Made by a program: the position numbers and the translations under genes
In this document: one piece after another, positions 24,385 through 33,371 of the stretch
How positions within the stretch are numbered: position 1 is the first letter of the stretch
How the letters are laid out: every line of letters begins with the position of its first letter
Notes under the pieces: model-generated
The model's database searches: none
Seen by the model: only the letters and a program-made list of their open reading frames with translations
Told to the model about the DNA's origin: nothing
Assembly: GCA_934129945.1 (NCBI GenBank)
Contig: CAKOXC010000007.1
Coordinates: forward strand, 1-54,700
Source of the DNA: an uncultured Bacilli bacterium
Lineage (GTDB): Bacteria > Bacillota_I > Bacilli_A > RF39 > UBA660
DNA: 54,700 nucleotides
Direction: 5' to 3'

Positions 24385-24933
24385 TTATTTTAAATTACCA
24401 ATTAGTTCATCTTTTTTCATAGTAGAATAACCTTTAACGCCTTGTTCTTTAGCTACTGCTTTTAACTCAGCTAAAGTCATTTTACTATAATCTTTAGTTT
24501 CAGCTTTCTTTTTTTCTTTTTTAGCTTCTACTTTTTTAACTTCTTTAGTTTCTTCTACTTTTTTAGTTTTAGTAGGATTTGCCAAAGCATCTTTTGCTAC
24601 TTGTACTAATTTTGTAAATGCTTCGCTATCAGCAATAGCTACCTCACTAAGCATTTTACGGTTAATAGTTACACCAGCAATATTTAAACCATTAATAAAT
24701 TTAGAATAACTTATATCGTTCTCACGACATGCAGCATTAATTCTTGTAATCCATAATTTTCTAAAGTTTCTTTTATTTGCTTTTCTATCTCTATAAGCAT
24801 ATTCACCACTATGGAATAATTGTTCTTGAGCAGTTTTATATAATCTATGTTTACTACCAAAATATCCTTTAGCAGCTTTTAATACTTTTCTTCTTCTGTT
24901 TTTTGAAACATTTCCGCCTTTAACTCTTGCCAT
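24385..24933 (-). CDS. rplT: Ribosomal protein L20 with a C-terminal SAP/Rho-N-like extension
   Basis: The first roughly 118 residues are normal L20 (MARVKGGNVSKNRRRK, RLYKTAQEQLFHSGEYAYRD), a 23S rRNA-binding assembly protein that also represses its own operon in Bacillus. After residue 120 comes a Lys/Glu linker of about 30 residues, then a 33-residue helix-turn-helix module (SKMTLAELKAVAKEQG then MKKDELIGNLK) like the SAP or Rho N-terminal nucleic-acid-binding motif. The total of 182 residues compares with about 118 usually. It is the last gene of infC-rpmI-rplT. Confidence 0.95.
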   Translation of the reverse strand: MARVKGGNVSKNRRRKVLKAAKGYFGSKHRLYKTAQEQLFHSGEYAYRDRKANKRNFRKLWITRINAACRENDISYSKFINGLNIAGVTINRKMLSEVAIADSEAFTKLVQVAKDALANPTKTKKVEETKEVKKVEAKKEKKKAETKDYSKMTLAELKAVAKEQGVKGYSTMKKDELIGNLK

Positions 24934-24943
24934 TTTGTACCTC

Positions 24944-25141
24944 CTACTTAATTACTGACTTAATATTGTCAGCCATTCCTTTACTTAATACTCCCTTATT
25001 TCTTCTTTGTCTAACTTGTTTAGAACTATCTTTATTAGTTTTATGGTTTCCATTACCTTTTTTATAAGTTAATGATCCATTCTTTTTAACTTTGAAAACT
25101 TTGCTACTTGCTTTATGAGTTTTCATTTTTCCATTTGCCAT
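24944..25141 (-). CDS. rpmI: Ribosomal protein L35
   Basis: A 65-residue basic protein of the large subunit. MKTHKASSKVFKVKKNGSL and the ending LSKGMADNIKSVI match the family. It sits 10 bases upstream of rplT and 28 bases downstream of infC, the conserved order. AAGGGAAG precedes the ATG. Confidence 0.95.
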   Translation of the reverse strand: MANGKMKTHKASSKVFKVKKNGSLTYKKGNGNHKTNKDSSKQVRQRRNKGVLSKGMADNIKSVIK

Positions 25142-25169
25142 TTTTAAACTTCCCTTCTTTTATTTATAA

Positions 25170-25694
25170 CTATTTCTTTGGTGTTAATAGCATAGACATT
25201 ACTCTACCTTCTAATTTAGGTGAACTTTCAACTGTAGAAATTTCTTCAAGACTTGTTGCAAATTTATTAAGAACTTCTTGTCCTAAATTTGTATGAGCCA
25301 TTTCTCTACCTTTAAATCTTATACTAGCTTTTACTTTATGACCTTTTTGCAAATAACTAGCTGCATTTTTAACTCTTGTATCAAAATCATGAATATCAAT
25401 ATTAACAGATAAACGATATTCTTTAACTTCTTTATTGCTTTCTCTTTGTTTCTTTTGAGCTTCCTTAGTTTTCTTTTGCTTTTCATAACGATATTTATTA
25501 TAATCCATTATTTTTCCAACAGCATTAGCTCCATTATCGCTCATCAAAACTAAATCAAGTCCAGCATAATTTGCAAGTGTTAATGCATCCTCACGCTTTT
25601 TAATTCCCATTTGTTCACCATTAGGTCCAATTACCATTAATTCAGAAACTCTAATACTTTCATTAATTGGTAACTCATTACTATTTTTTGCTAT
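25170..25694 (-). CDS. infC: Translation initiation factor IF-3, apparent AUA start
   Basis: IF-3 controls start-codon fidelity and keeps 30S subunits free. Matching stretches are LPINESIRVSELMVIGPNGEQ at the N-terminus, the Lys-rich linker around RYEKQKKTKEAQKKQRESN, and the C-terminal domain with RLSVNIDIHDFDTRV and VKASIRFKGREM. The family should begin close to ELPINE. The only well-placed site is GGAGG with a 7-base spacer to an in-frame ATA at 25694, giving 174 residues. Rare AUU, AUC or AUA starts are the established basis of IF-3 autoregulation. An ATG 20 codons upstream lacks a ribosome-binding site and would encode a hydrophobic extension not found in IF-3. Confidence 0.9.
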   Translation of the reverse strand: MAKNSNELPINESIRVSELMVIGPNGEQMGIKKREDALTLANYAGLDLVLMSDNGANAVGKIMDYNKYRYEKQKKTKEAQKKQRESNKEVKEYRLSVNIDIHDFDTRVKNAASYLQKGHKVKASIRFKGREMAHTNLGQEVLNKFATSLEEISTVESSPKLEGRVMSMLLTPKK

Positions 25695-25845
25695 ATAAAC
25701 ACACCTCCATACAATATAAAAAAGTAGACATAATATATCTACTTCAAAGTTCAATTAAAATATCTATTTTAACTTGGCTTTTGACCTATTGCTCTTTTGC
25801 AATCAGGTGAATGTAGATACATTTCTTTCCTTTTTTTATAACACT
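25695..25845 (-). promoter_or_regulatory. infC leader with attenuator (L20-leader type)
   Basis: A leader of about 150 bases between the promoter and infC. It ends in a terminator hairpin (AAGTAGA/TCTACTT arms at 25722-25728 and 25738-25744, then TTTTTTA) placed before the infC ribosome-binding site, the layout of L20-controlled attenuation in Bacillus. The L20-binding fold itself was not verified. Confidence 0.65.
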
Positions 25846-25849
25846 TAAG

Positions 25850-25878
25850 ATTATATACTAATGTTTTACTTTTGTCAA
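25850..25878 (-). promoter_or_regulatory. Consensus promoter of infC-rpmI-rplT
   Basis: TTGACA (25873-25878), a 17-base spacer and TATAAT (25850-25855), a perfect sigma-A consensus. The -35 element lies inside the end of the upstream gene at 25858-26241. Confidence 0.88.
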
Positions 25879-26241
25879 GCATCTATTTTTCAAAAATATA
25901 TTTTCTAAATTTATATTTTCTAAAATACATAATAATTCTTCATTTTGGGTTAATCTAAAATAGTTTTCAATATTTTTAGCTCCTAGTGCATTAGCTAACG
26001 TTATCACATACCCATCAGTATCTTCATAAACATTAAAAAAAGTTGAATAATTAAATTTTAATTCATAAAAATGTGGCGAATCAATTTGACCTATATACTC
26101 AATATTATATGAGTCACAATATTCTTTTAAAGCTTCATTAAATTGATATACATCTTCTAAATAAATTTTTTTGGTTTCAGAAATTTTATTTAATTCGATA
26201 AATGCATTAGCTACTAAAGTTGTTAAACTCATTATTATCAT
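25858..26241 (-). CDS. Unrecognised 127-residue protein
   Basis: I do not recognise this protein. After an initial MIIMSLTTLVANAFIELNK helix it has a soluble, Tyr/Asn-rich body with no cysteine motif apart from scattered residues. AAAGGA lies 10 bases before the first ATG; a second ATG three codons on is an alternative start. Its last codons overlap the infC promoter. It lies downstream of the amidase gene on the same strand with a 50-base gap. Confidence 0.55.
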   Translation of the reverse strand: MIIMSLTTLVANAFIELNKISETKKIYLEDVYQFNEALKEYCDSYNIEYIGQIDSPHFYELKFNYSTFFNVYEDTDGYVITLANALGAKNIENYFRLTQNEELLCILENINLENIFLKNRCLTKVKH

Positions 26242-26291
26242 TAATTTATTGTCCTTTCTTTTTCAATAAATTATATTAAAAGAAAGTATTT

Positions 26292-28025
26292 TTATTCTAT
26301 TACTTGATAATATTTTAAAATTGAATTAGCTATATTTTGGGCAATAGCATCCATATTATTAACTATCCACATAGCATCATAATAATTATCATGATACGCT
26401 ATTTCAATTAAAGAACCACATTTAATAAAGTCATCATTAACTTCACCTAAAGAACCACTGGCATATTTTACACCACGATCTGATATTTCATCACGATATG
26501 GATATATTTCATATAATCCATTATATATATTTGAGGCAATTGATAAACATTTAGAAGTTGATTTATCCACATATATTTCCATTCCTTTCGTATCATGATT
26601 TGTACTACCATTTGAATGAATTGCAAAATGGAAATCACTTTTTTTAGCATTACTTTCTGCAAGCCACTGGTTAATATTACCACTCGATTTATTACGATAA
26701 ACTACAACACCAGCATTTTTTAAATCGGCTTCTAAATAATCAGTTAATTTATTCATCATGTCTCTTTCATTAGTAAATCCAACCTCACTAACTCCTTTGT
26801 TACCATATTGATTAGAAGGAGATAAGTAAACTACTAATTTTTTATCTTTTACTTTAAATTCATAAGTATTTATTTCACTATCATACATATTATCTTTTAC
26901 AGCAAATGTTTTTATCGTTACATCATTACTAATAGTAATTGGTCCTTCATATTTTATACTATTAACAGTAGGTTTTGTACCATCCATAGTATAATAAATA
27001 TTTGCATTTTCAGTATTTGTCAATAAATTAACTTGGCTATCTTTTTTTATAAATGTAAAATTTTTATCTACATATACAGGTGATACTGTCTTTTTTTCTA
27101 AAACATTGATAGTTACTTCATCACTTTTAGCTATTTCTACATAATCTTTATAAGAAGCATTCAGTAATATTTTATAAGTTTCATTTTCTTTAAATAAATC
27201 TGCTGATAACACTATTTTATCTTTTTCATAAGGCATGGAAATTGTATTTACTAACTTATTTTTAGAGTTATATATTTTTACATTTAAATTTGTTGCATTA
27301 GCCCCACCAGTATAATAAATTGTTACATCGTCCCATAATGTTGTATAACCATTTGTTGGATTAGTTATTTTTATATTTCCCACTATTGGAGCATTTAAAT
27401 AATAATTTTTTAATGATATTACTCTATTATTTTTATTGTACAATTTAGCAGTTATCTTACCATCATATTGATTTAGTTCATTGTAATTAATAATAATATT
27501 TTCTTCAGTAATATCTTTTTTTAAAATAACACTGTCTTTATAATATAACTCTAAATGATAGTTTTCCTGAATATTAAAACCATCAATTTTCATTTTAATA
27601 TCTTCTTTATCTGTCGAATAATTTTTATCATCGCCAAATGCTGCAACTTGGTTTATATAACTATAAGCTTTATCAGATTTTTTACTTTCATTTTTTCTAT
27701 TATAAGTAACTACTTCAAAATTGATATTTTGTTTGTATAACAAATTAATTTCTGAGATATCGATGATGTTAGTTTTAGAATCATTCTCATAAACAATATT
27801 ATTATTTTCATCAAGTGCTACCAAATGATATCTGATTGCATTATAACATTTTGTTGTTTCTAGTAACAATTTATTTTTTTCTTCATAAACTTTTAATATT
27901 CTAAAATCACTTAATTTAGGAAATAAATAATAAATATATCCTAAGATTGTAAAAGAAAGTGTTATGGAAATTAATAGCATAATTATGAAAACTAAGGGTT
28001 TGTTTATACTATTATTTAATTTCAT
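26292..28025 (-). CDS. Membrane-anchored N-acetylmuramoyl-L-alanine amidase (Amidase_3) with Fn3/chitobiase-like repeats
   Basis: A cell-wall hydrolase expected to cleave the amide bond between MurNAc and the stem peptide outside the membrane. Residues 10-32 form a membrane anchor. The long middle holds beta-sandwich segments, including a chitobiase C-terminal-like unit with YYTMDGTKPTVNS near 345. The amidase domain runs from about residue 395 to the end. Zinc ligands fit Glu in GFTNERDMM, His in FAIHSNGS and the catalytic Glu in LIEIAYHDN. The first His of the usual DPGHGG motif is replaced (LSPSNQYGNKG), which may define a subfamily. The protein has 577 residues. Confidence 0.85.
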   Translation of the reverse strand: MKLNNSINKPLVFIIMLLISITLSFTILGYIYYLFPKLSDFRILKVYEEKNKLLLETTKCYNAIRYHLVALDENNNIVYENDSKTNIIDISEINLLYKQNINFEVVTYNRKNESKKSDKAYSYINQVAAFGDDKNYSTDKEDIKMKIDGFNIQENYHLELYYKDSVILKKDITEENIIINYNELNQYDGKITAKLYNKNNRVISLKNYYLNAPIVGNIKITNPTNGYTTLWDDVTIYYTGGANATNLNVKIYNSKNKLVNTISMPYEKDKIVLSADLFKENETYKILLNASYKDYVEIAKSDEVTINVLEKKTVSPVYVDKNFTFIKKDSQVNLLTNTENANIYYTMDGTKPTVNSIKYEGPITISNDVTIKTFAVKDNMYDSEINTYEFKVKDKKLVVYLSPSNQYGNKGVSEVGFTNERDMMNKLTDYLEADLKNAGVVVYRNKSSGNINQWLAESNAKKSDFHFAIHSNGSTNHDTKGMEIYVDKSTSKCLSIASNIYNGLYEIYPYRDEISDRGVKYASGSLGEVNDDFIKCGSLIEIAYHDNYYDAMWIVNNMDAIAQNIANSILKYYQVIE

Positions 28026-28131
28026 TTAATCACCTCTTTATTCTTGATAATTATATAATATTTTTGATATTTTTTAAAGTTATTTAGCAATTAATGTATG
28101 TTTTTGTCATATTATATTATAGGTGATTATT

Positions 28132-28401
28132 ATGTTTGGAAATCAAATGGTACCAAGGGCTTTTAGTTTTACTAAAATACTTGGTGGAATTTCAAAAACT
28201 TTAAACGTTGCTAATCAATTAATTCCTCTTTATAACCAAGCAAAGCCAATTATTTCTAATGCCAGAAATATTTTAGGGGTTTTAAAAGAATTTAATTCAA
28301 AAGATTCAGTTAATAATAAAAATATTATTGAATCTAATGATTATCAAATAAAAAAAGAAGATAACTCTTCTAATTCAAATAATCCCACTTTTTTTATTTA
28401 A
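28132..28401 (+). CDS. Small YqfQ/VrrA-like protein
   Basis: An 89-residue protein starting MFGNQMVPRAF. The central part (LGGISKTLNVANQLIPLYNQAKPI, split here at about residues 15-40) resembles YqfQ of Bacillus, a spore-associated protein, in its pattern of amphipathic helix then a Gln/Pro/Tyr segment. The tail is low-complexity Asn/Ser. In Bacillus yqfQ lies close to trmK and sigA, and here trmK and rpoD follow directly. The start was moved to the ATG at 28132 with AGGTGA 5 bases upstream; an in-frame GTG lies inside that site. It converges on trmK with an 8-base overlap. The function is not established. Confidence 0.5.
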   Translation: MFGNQMVPRAFSFTKILGGISKTLNVANQLIPLYNQAKPIISNARNILGVLKEFNSKDSVNNKNIIESNDYQIKKEDNSSNSNNPTFFI

Positions 28402-29047
28402 TATTAAGATATTTTTTCAAAATTTTATTTTCTTTTTTTATTTTTTTTCTAGCTTTAAATTTAGTGAATGGAATTTTTTCTAAAATTTTCTTATTTTCTT
28501 TAAACAAGTATTCATAATAATTTTTATTTTCTAATTTATATTTTCCAAACATTAACTCTTTATTATTCAATTTTTGTTTTCCATGCTTATACTTAGATAT
28601 TACGTAATAATGGTTTTTATCAAAAACAATTTTTTCATCTTCTAAATAATAATGATTCTTATTCATAAAATTCCTTAATAAATATTGATCATTATTTGAA
28701 GATATAATAATTTTATCAATATTTTTAAATTTTTCTTTGTTACTTATTATATGTTTAATTGTTTTTGTTCCCATTCCTGCAATTACAACAGTATTTATAT
28801 CTTTTACATTAATTTCATTTATTCCATCTGATAAAATACATTTAATTTTTTTAATTAAGTTATATTTTGCTATGTTTTTTTTAGCATTATTAAGAGCATT
28901 TTCATTAATATCACTAGCTATAATATTTTTACATAGATTATTTTTAGCTAGATAAATATCTAAGTAAGCATGATCGCATCCAACATCTACTACTTTATCT
29001 TTTTTATCAATAAAAAAAGCAATTGCTTTTAATTTTAAAGATTTCAT
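28394..29047 (-). CDS. trmK: tRNA (adenine(22)-N1)-methyltransferase TrmK
   Basis: SAM-dependent methyltransferase that modifies A22 in the D-loop of tRNAs. The Rossmann motif I is VVDVGCDHAYLDIYL near residue 20, followed by ASDINENALNNAKKN and the IAGMG motif near 91. At 217 residues it is typical, with a Lys-rich C-terminal coiled coil. Its start overlaps the rpoD stop by one base. The order dnaG-rpoD-trmK is well known in Firmicutes and supports the call. Confidence 0.93.
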   Translation of the reverse strand: MKSLKLKAIAFFIDKKDKVVDVGCDHAYLDIYLAKNNLCKNIIASDINENALNNAKKNIAKYNLIKKIKCILSDGINEINVKDINTVVIAGMGTKTIKHIISNKEKFKNIDKIIISSNNDQYLLRNFMNKNHYYLEDEKIVFDKNHYYVISKYKHGKQKLNNKELMFGKYKLENKNYYEYLFKENKKILEKIPFTKFKARKKIKKENKILKKYLNIK

Positions 29048-30159
29048 TAGTCAGTTAAAAAATCCTTTAATTTTTTAGCGCGAGATGGATGTCTTAGTTT
29101 TCTTAAGGCTTTTGCTTCAATTTGTCTAATTCTTTCACGAGTTACATTGAAACGCTTTCCAACTTCTTCAAGAGTATGACTTGTGCCATCTATAAGTCCG
29201 AATCTAAGTTCAAGAACTTCTTGTTCTCTTTCTTGTAGTGTCATTAAAACAGATTTAATTTCTTCTTTTAATATTTCATTAGTTGCATAATCTTCAGGAG
29301 ACATATTTCTTTCATCAGGTACAAAATCACCTAAATGAGAATCATCTTCTTCGCCAATTGGTGTTTCTAAAGAAACTGGATCTTGACTAATTTTAATAAC
29401 TTCACGAACTTTTTCTGGTGTAATACCCATTTTTTTAGCAATTTCTTCTTCAGTTGGTTCTCTATTTAATTCTAGAGTCATTTGACGTTGAATTCTTGCC
29501 ATTTTATTAATAGTTTCAACCATGTGAACAGGAACACGAATTGTTCTTGCTTGATCTGCCAAAGCACGAGTTATAGCTTGTCTAATCCACCAAGTAGCAT
29601 ATGTAGAAAATTTATATCCTTTATCATAATCAAATTTTTCTACCGCCTTCATTAAACCAATATTTCCTTCTTGAATTAAGTCTAAGAATAATAAACCACG
29701 TCCTACATATCTTTTTGCTATAGAAACAACTAAACGTAAGTTAGATTCTGCTAAAATATTTTTAGCCATTTCATCACCATTTGCAACTCTAATTGAAAGT
29801 TCAGCTTCTTCTTCAGGTGAAAGAAGACTTATACGCCCAATCTCTTTTAAATACATTCTTACCGGGTCATTAATATTAATATCCTTAGTAATTTCTTCAT
29901 CATCAAGAATTAAAGGCGATTCCTCTTTTTCAAGTTTTTTTATTTCTGAATCACTTGCATCTGAATCATCTTCCTCATCTTCATTTATAACTTCAATATC
30001 ATTTTCCATTAACATATTATAAATGTTATCTAAGTCATCAGCTTCAATATCTAGACCTTTTAAAGCTTCTGCTAATTGTTCAAATGTAATATGTCCATCT
30101 TTTTTTCCTAGTTCAACTAACTCTTTTTCTCTTTCTTCTAATGTTTTTATTTCTTTCAT
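29047..30159 (-). CDS. rpoD: Primary sigma factor RpoD/SigA
   Basis: Housekeeping sigma-70. Region 1.1-like N-terminus, acidic stretch near residues 55-85, region 1.2 DPVRMYLKEIGR near 98, region 2 with GLLFLDLIQEGNIGLMKAVEKF and YATWWIRQAITRA, region 3 near 205-270, and region 4.2 with the helix-turn-helix HTLEEVGKRFNVTRERIRQIE near 330. The 370 residues match SigA of Bacillus. It overlaps dnaG by four bases (ATGA). It should recognise the many TTGACA/TATAAT promoters of this window. Confidence 0.97.
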   Translation of the reverse strand: MKEIKTLEEREKELVELGKKDGHITFEQLAEALKGLDIEADDLDNIYNMLMENDIEVINEDEEDDSDASDSEIKKLEKEESPLILDDEEITKDININDPVRMYLKEIGRISLLSPEEEAELSIRVANGDEMAKNILAESNLRLVVSIAKRYVGRGLLFLDLIQEGNIGLMKAVEKFDYDKGYKFSTYATWWIRQAITRALADQARTIRVPVHMVETINKMARIQRQMTLELNREPTEEEIAKKMGITPEKVREVIKISQDPVSLETPIGEEDDSHLGDFVPDERNMSPEDYATNEILKEEIKSVLMTLQEREQEVLELRFGLIDGTSHTLEEVGKRFNVTRERIRQIEAKALRKLRHPSRAKKLKDFLTD

Positions 30160-31907
30160 AAACTTTCACTTCCTATTTTCAACTCTATAATTTTTTCTAA
30201 TATTTCTTCTTTTTTAGATTCATCAAAGGTTGTTTTTAATTCTTTTTTTAATTCTTTAATTGAATTTTCTTTTGTTTTCCTTTTTATAAAATTAATACTA
30301 TCGTTAAATAATTTATCAGATATTTTATCATTTTTTATATTACTTATTATATCCATAATTTCGTCTTTTAATTTGGAACTATTAGCATATGTCATAAAAT
30401 CAGCGATATTAATTGTTTTATTTAACTCATAATAATAAATTATTTCACTAGCTATCATTCGATATACTTGACTTTCAAAAAATCCTAAATTTTTAATATA
30501 CATTTTTATGTACTTAGAATCATTCATCATGTAATATAAAATATTATTAACAGCTTCTTCATAAGAACTCATTTTTATATTCTTTATTTTATTTTGTTCT
30601 TCTTTTTTAGAAACAATATCAATATTAGTCGCTTGTTCTTTTAGTAGTTCATCTTTTAAAAGTTCATAACTTACATTATATTCATCACTAATCTTTTTTA
30701 ATGTTACTTCTTTTAAAATTGGATCATCAGAATCTTTTAAATCAGCAATAACATTTTTAATATAACTTACTAAATCATCCGTGTTATTTAAATTTTTATC
30801 TTTTTTCAAGTAATTAAGTTTAAATTCCTGAACTGGTATAGCATTTTTAATATTATTAATCATTTTTTCTACACCATTTTTTATAATGTAATCATCCGGA
30901 TCTTTTTCACCAGTAAGTCTTACAACATTTACTTCTATTTTTTCTTTTTCTAATAAATTACTATTATCAAATGTAGCTTTTTCACCAGCAGTATCGTTAT
31001 CAAGCATCAATATAACTTTACATCGTAGTTTTTTTATTATAGCAATTTGCTCTTTTGTTAATGCGGTTCCCATTAAAGCAACGACATTTTTTATACCACT
31101 TATATAAAGTCTTATTGCATCCATATTTCCTTCAACAATAATCATTTCTTTATTAAATTTTATTGTATCTTTTGCTCGATGATAATTAAACAAAATATTA
31201 CTTTTTTTATAGATATTACTCTCTTTACTTCCTAAATACTTAGCAATACTTTTATCTTTATAAACTCTTCCTGTAAACCCAACACATTTTCCATCTAAAT
31301 TATGAATGGGAAACATTATTCGATTAAAAAATATATCATATATTTCAGCTTTAGTAGATACTAAACCTAATTTTTTCATTTCATCAATGTTATAGCCTTT
31401 TTTTTCTAATAATTTATTTAAATTATTGTCATCAAAAGATAAACCTATATCAAATGTTTTAATATCTTCCAAAGAAAGTCCTCTATCAAGTAAATAATTT
31501 CTAGCGTCTACTCCTTTTTCAGTATTTAAATTATTTTGATAATATTTTAAAGCTATATCCATCATTTCATAATCTCTTGGATATTTTTCTACTTTTTTAT
31601 AGGTTTCTATTTTAGCTGATAAAGTAAATCCAGCTTTTTTAGCTACTATATCAACCGCTTCATAGAAAGAAACATTTTCATAATTTTCAACAAAAGTAAA
31701 TACATTCCCTGTAGCACCACATGAGAAACACTTATAAATTTGTTTTTCTTTTGATACGCTCATACTTGGTGAATGATCCTGATGGAAAGGACATACACCA
31801 AAAAAGTTTTTTCCTTTTAAAGTAAGAGGAATATAACTTGAAATAACATCAACAATATCTACATTAGATCTAAGTTCATTTAATTCTTGCTCATTAATGT
31901 ATGCCAT
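30156..31907 (-). CDS. dnaG: DNA primase DnaG
   Basis: Makes RNA primers at the replication fork. The N-terminal zinc ribbon shows CPFHQDHSPS and CFSCGATG (residues 39-65). The TOPRIM core has IIVEGNMDAIRL near 258 and MLDNDTAGEKA near 306 with the acidic metal ligands. A C-terminal helicase-interaction region of about 160 residues follows. The 583 residues are normal. GGGAGG precedes the ATG; its promoter is at 31922-31949, which implies a very short leader. It heads the macromolecular synthesis operon dnaG-rpoD-trmK. Confidence 0.96.
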   Translation of the reverse strand: MAYINEQELNELRSNVDIVDVISSYIPLTLKGKNFFGVCPFHQDHSPSMSVSKEKQIYKCFSCGATGNVFTFVENYENVSFYEAVDIVAKKAGFTLSAKIETYKKVEKYPRDYEMMDIALKYYQNNLNTEKGVDARNYLLDRGLSLEDIKTFDIGLSFDDNNLNKLLEKKGYNIDEMKKLGLVSTKAEIYDIFFNRIMFPIHNLDGKCVGFTGRVYKDKSIAKYLGSKESNIYKKSNILFNYHRAKDTIKFNKEMIIVEGNMDAIRLYISGIKNVVALMGTALTKEQIAIIKKLRCKVILMLDNDTAGEKATFDNSNLLEKEKIEVNVVRLTGEKDPDDYIIKNGVEKMINNIKNAIPVQEFKLNYLKKDKNLNNTDDLVSYIKNVIADLKDSDDPILKEVTLKKISDEYNVSYELLKDELLKEQATNIDIVSKKEEQNKIKNIKMSSYEEAVNNILYYMMNDSKYIKMYIKNLGFFESQVYRMIASEIIYYYELNKTINIADFMTYANSSKLKDEIMDIISNIKNDKISDKLFNDSINFIKRKTKENSIKELKKELKTTFDESKKEEILEKIIELKIGSESL

Positions 31908-31921
31908 CTTTCCCTCCCCTA

Positions 31922-31949
31922 ATTATATATATTATCGGTAAGATGCCAA
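31922..31949 (-). promoter_or_regulatory. Promoter of dnaG-rpoD-trmK
   Basis: TTGGCA (31944-31949), a 16-base spacer and TATAAT (31922-31927). A TGTCGAA box (Spo0A consensus) lies 24 bases upstream of the -35 element at 31973-31979. Confidence 0.6.
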
Positions 31950-32002
31950 TTTCCTTTTTTTTATGACTATTTTTCGACATTTTTTGCAAAAAAATTGAAA
32001 TT

Positions 32003-32458
32003 TTACACTTTGTTTACACATTTTATGACTATTTGTTTTGTTTTGTCAAACTTGTCGCAGGTTGTTAGATAAAGAGTATTTTTATTATCTACTGGTAGAA
32101 TTATTCTACCAGTCTTATTTACATATTTTATTTCATTAACATAAAATTTCTTCAACTTATTATTTACAATTAAAATTATTTCATCATTTTTATGTAGTTT
32201 ATATAAATTTTTAAAGTATGCTATTTTACTAGTTCCTGAATGCGCAGCTAAAATATAAAAATCATTTGCAAAATCACTTTCTTTTAAAAATATTATTCCT
32301 TCATTAACATCGCTATTTACATATGACTTAAAATTTTGCTTTAAATTAATACTTTTTATAATAATTTTATTTTCTTCCCAATTTATTTCTTTAAAATTAT
32401 TAACTTCATAATAATTAGTAAATGTTAATATCAATAAAATCAATATTATTTTTTTCAT
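32003..32458 (-). CDS. Small sortase-family transpeptidase
   Basis: A membrane-anchored cysteine transpeptidase of 151 residues. A signal anchor fills residues 2-17. The catalytic His is in ILAAHSG near 77 and the catalytic Cys in TLYLTTCD near 134. The family's Arg, a few residues after the Cys, is not obvious: the end reads TKQIVIKCV. It is short for a sortase, closest in length and motif to class D/E enzymes. CAGGTGA precedes the ATG at 32458. It follows the Rnf-like pair on the same strand. No sorting-signal substrate was found in the window. Confidence 0.8.
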   Translation of the reverse strand: MKKIILILLILTFTNYYEVNNFKEINWEENKIIIKSINLKQNFKSYVNSDVNEGIIFLKESDFANDFYILAAHSGTSKIAYFKNLYKLHKNDEIILIVNNKLKKFYVNEIKYVNKTGRIILPVDNKNTLYLTTCDKFDKTKQIVIKCVNKV

Positions 32459-32522
32459 AAAAATCACCTGAAAATTATCTTAACAAAAAAACGACAATTT
32501 CAAAAAATTATCGTTCGACAAA

Positions 32523-33371
32523 TTATTTAATATTTATGTAATTAATTCCCGATGAAATCATTACCGCTATTATCACTCCATCATACATATTGATAAAATA
32601 TGTACAAATAAAAGTTAGTATTCCTAAAACTATACTATAAATTATTCTTTCTTTTTTTATAGCCGGTGAAAAATTATTAATTGGTGCAATAAAAATCAAA
32701 GCGAATATTATCATACTATTTAATACAATTACATGATTAAATAGTACTTTAAAAATTAATACAAGTAAAAAATAGACACTAAAACTAATTAAAGGTATTT
32801 CATTTTTATAATATTTATTTAAGCATAAAATAAAATATCCTAGTATTGAAAATAATATTGATGATGAAGCTACTCCAGAAATACCTCTACCAATAAAAAT
32901 ATCTAACAAATCATAAGAATACTTTTTTATCAGTTCTAAATTATTAGCATAGTTGTATTTATTAATTACTAAAAGAACTAGTATTAAAATCAATTTAAAT
33001 AAAGCAACATAATTTAACCTTAAATTTATCTTGTCAAATACAAAATAAATGATAAAACTAAATATTATATTTAAACTTAAGAAAATTAAAAGATTAGTAT
33101 TAACTGGTACTATCATACTTAATAAAATCATAAAAATTGTGTTGTCACTAATTTTAATTTTTTTATTAAATATATATTCAAAAAAGCATGAAATAATAAT
33201 ATTTATTAATGGAAATAAAAGTGGTTTAAATAACATAACATAATTATCTGAAAATTCCTTAAATACTAAAATACCATTTTTATAAAAACCAAAAGCAATT
33301 AAAAAAATTAATGCTAATAAGTATAATTTATTAAGATTATTCTCTTTTTCGTGTAAATAGTTTTCACTCAT
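32523..33371 (-). CDS. RnfD/NqrB-like membrane protein
   Basis: A 282-residue polytopic membrane protein with about nine or ten hydrophobic segments. Similarity to RnfD/NqrB is seen in the order of helices and in GRGISGVASSSIL near residue 165 followed by LFSILGYFIL, the region where RnfD carries its covalent FMN (consensus S-T/S-x-T-x-L-like; the exact Thr is not clear here). It overlaps the RnfC-like gene by 8 bases and is surely co-transcribed. The start is the ATG at 33371 with AGAAGGTGG 5 bases upstream. Without RnfA, B, E and G it cannot form a standard Rnf ion pump. Confidence 0.7.
   Translation of the reverse strand: MSENYLHEKENNLNKLYLLALIFLIAFGFYKNGILVFKEFSDNYVMLFKPLLFPLINIIISCFFEYIFNKKIKISDNTIFMILLSMIVPVNTNLLIFLSLNIIFSFIIYFVFDKINLRLNYVALFKLILILVLLVINKYNYANNLELIKKYSYDLLDIFIGRGISGVASSSILFSILGYFILCLNKYYKNEIPLISFSVYFLLVLIFKVLFNHVIVLNSMIIFALIFIAPINNFSPAIKKERIIYSIVLGILTFICTYFINMYDGVIIAVMISSGINYINIK

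Noticed and set aside
28394..28401. Convergent overlap of the YqfQ-like gene and trmK as an antisense regulatory device
   Set aside because: The overlap is only 8 bases and no terminator or conserved structure suggests regulation.
31957..32035. Direct repeat TATGACTATTT upstream of dnaG and in the end of the sortase gene
   Set aside because: It occurs only twice, one copy is coding sequence, and it shows no relation to the promoter elements.
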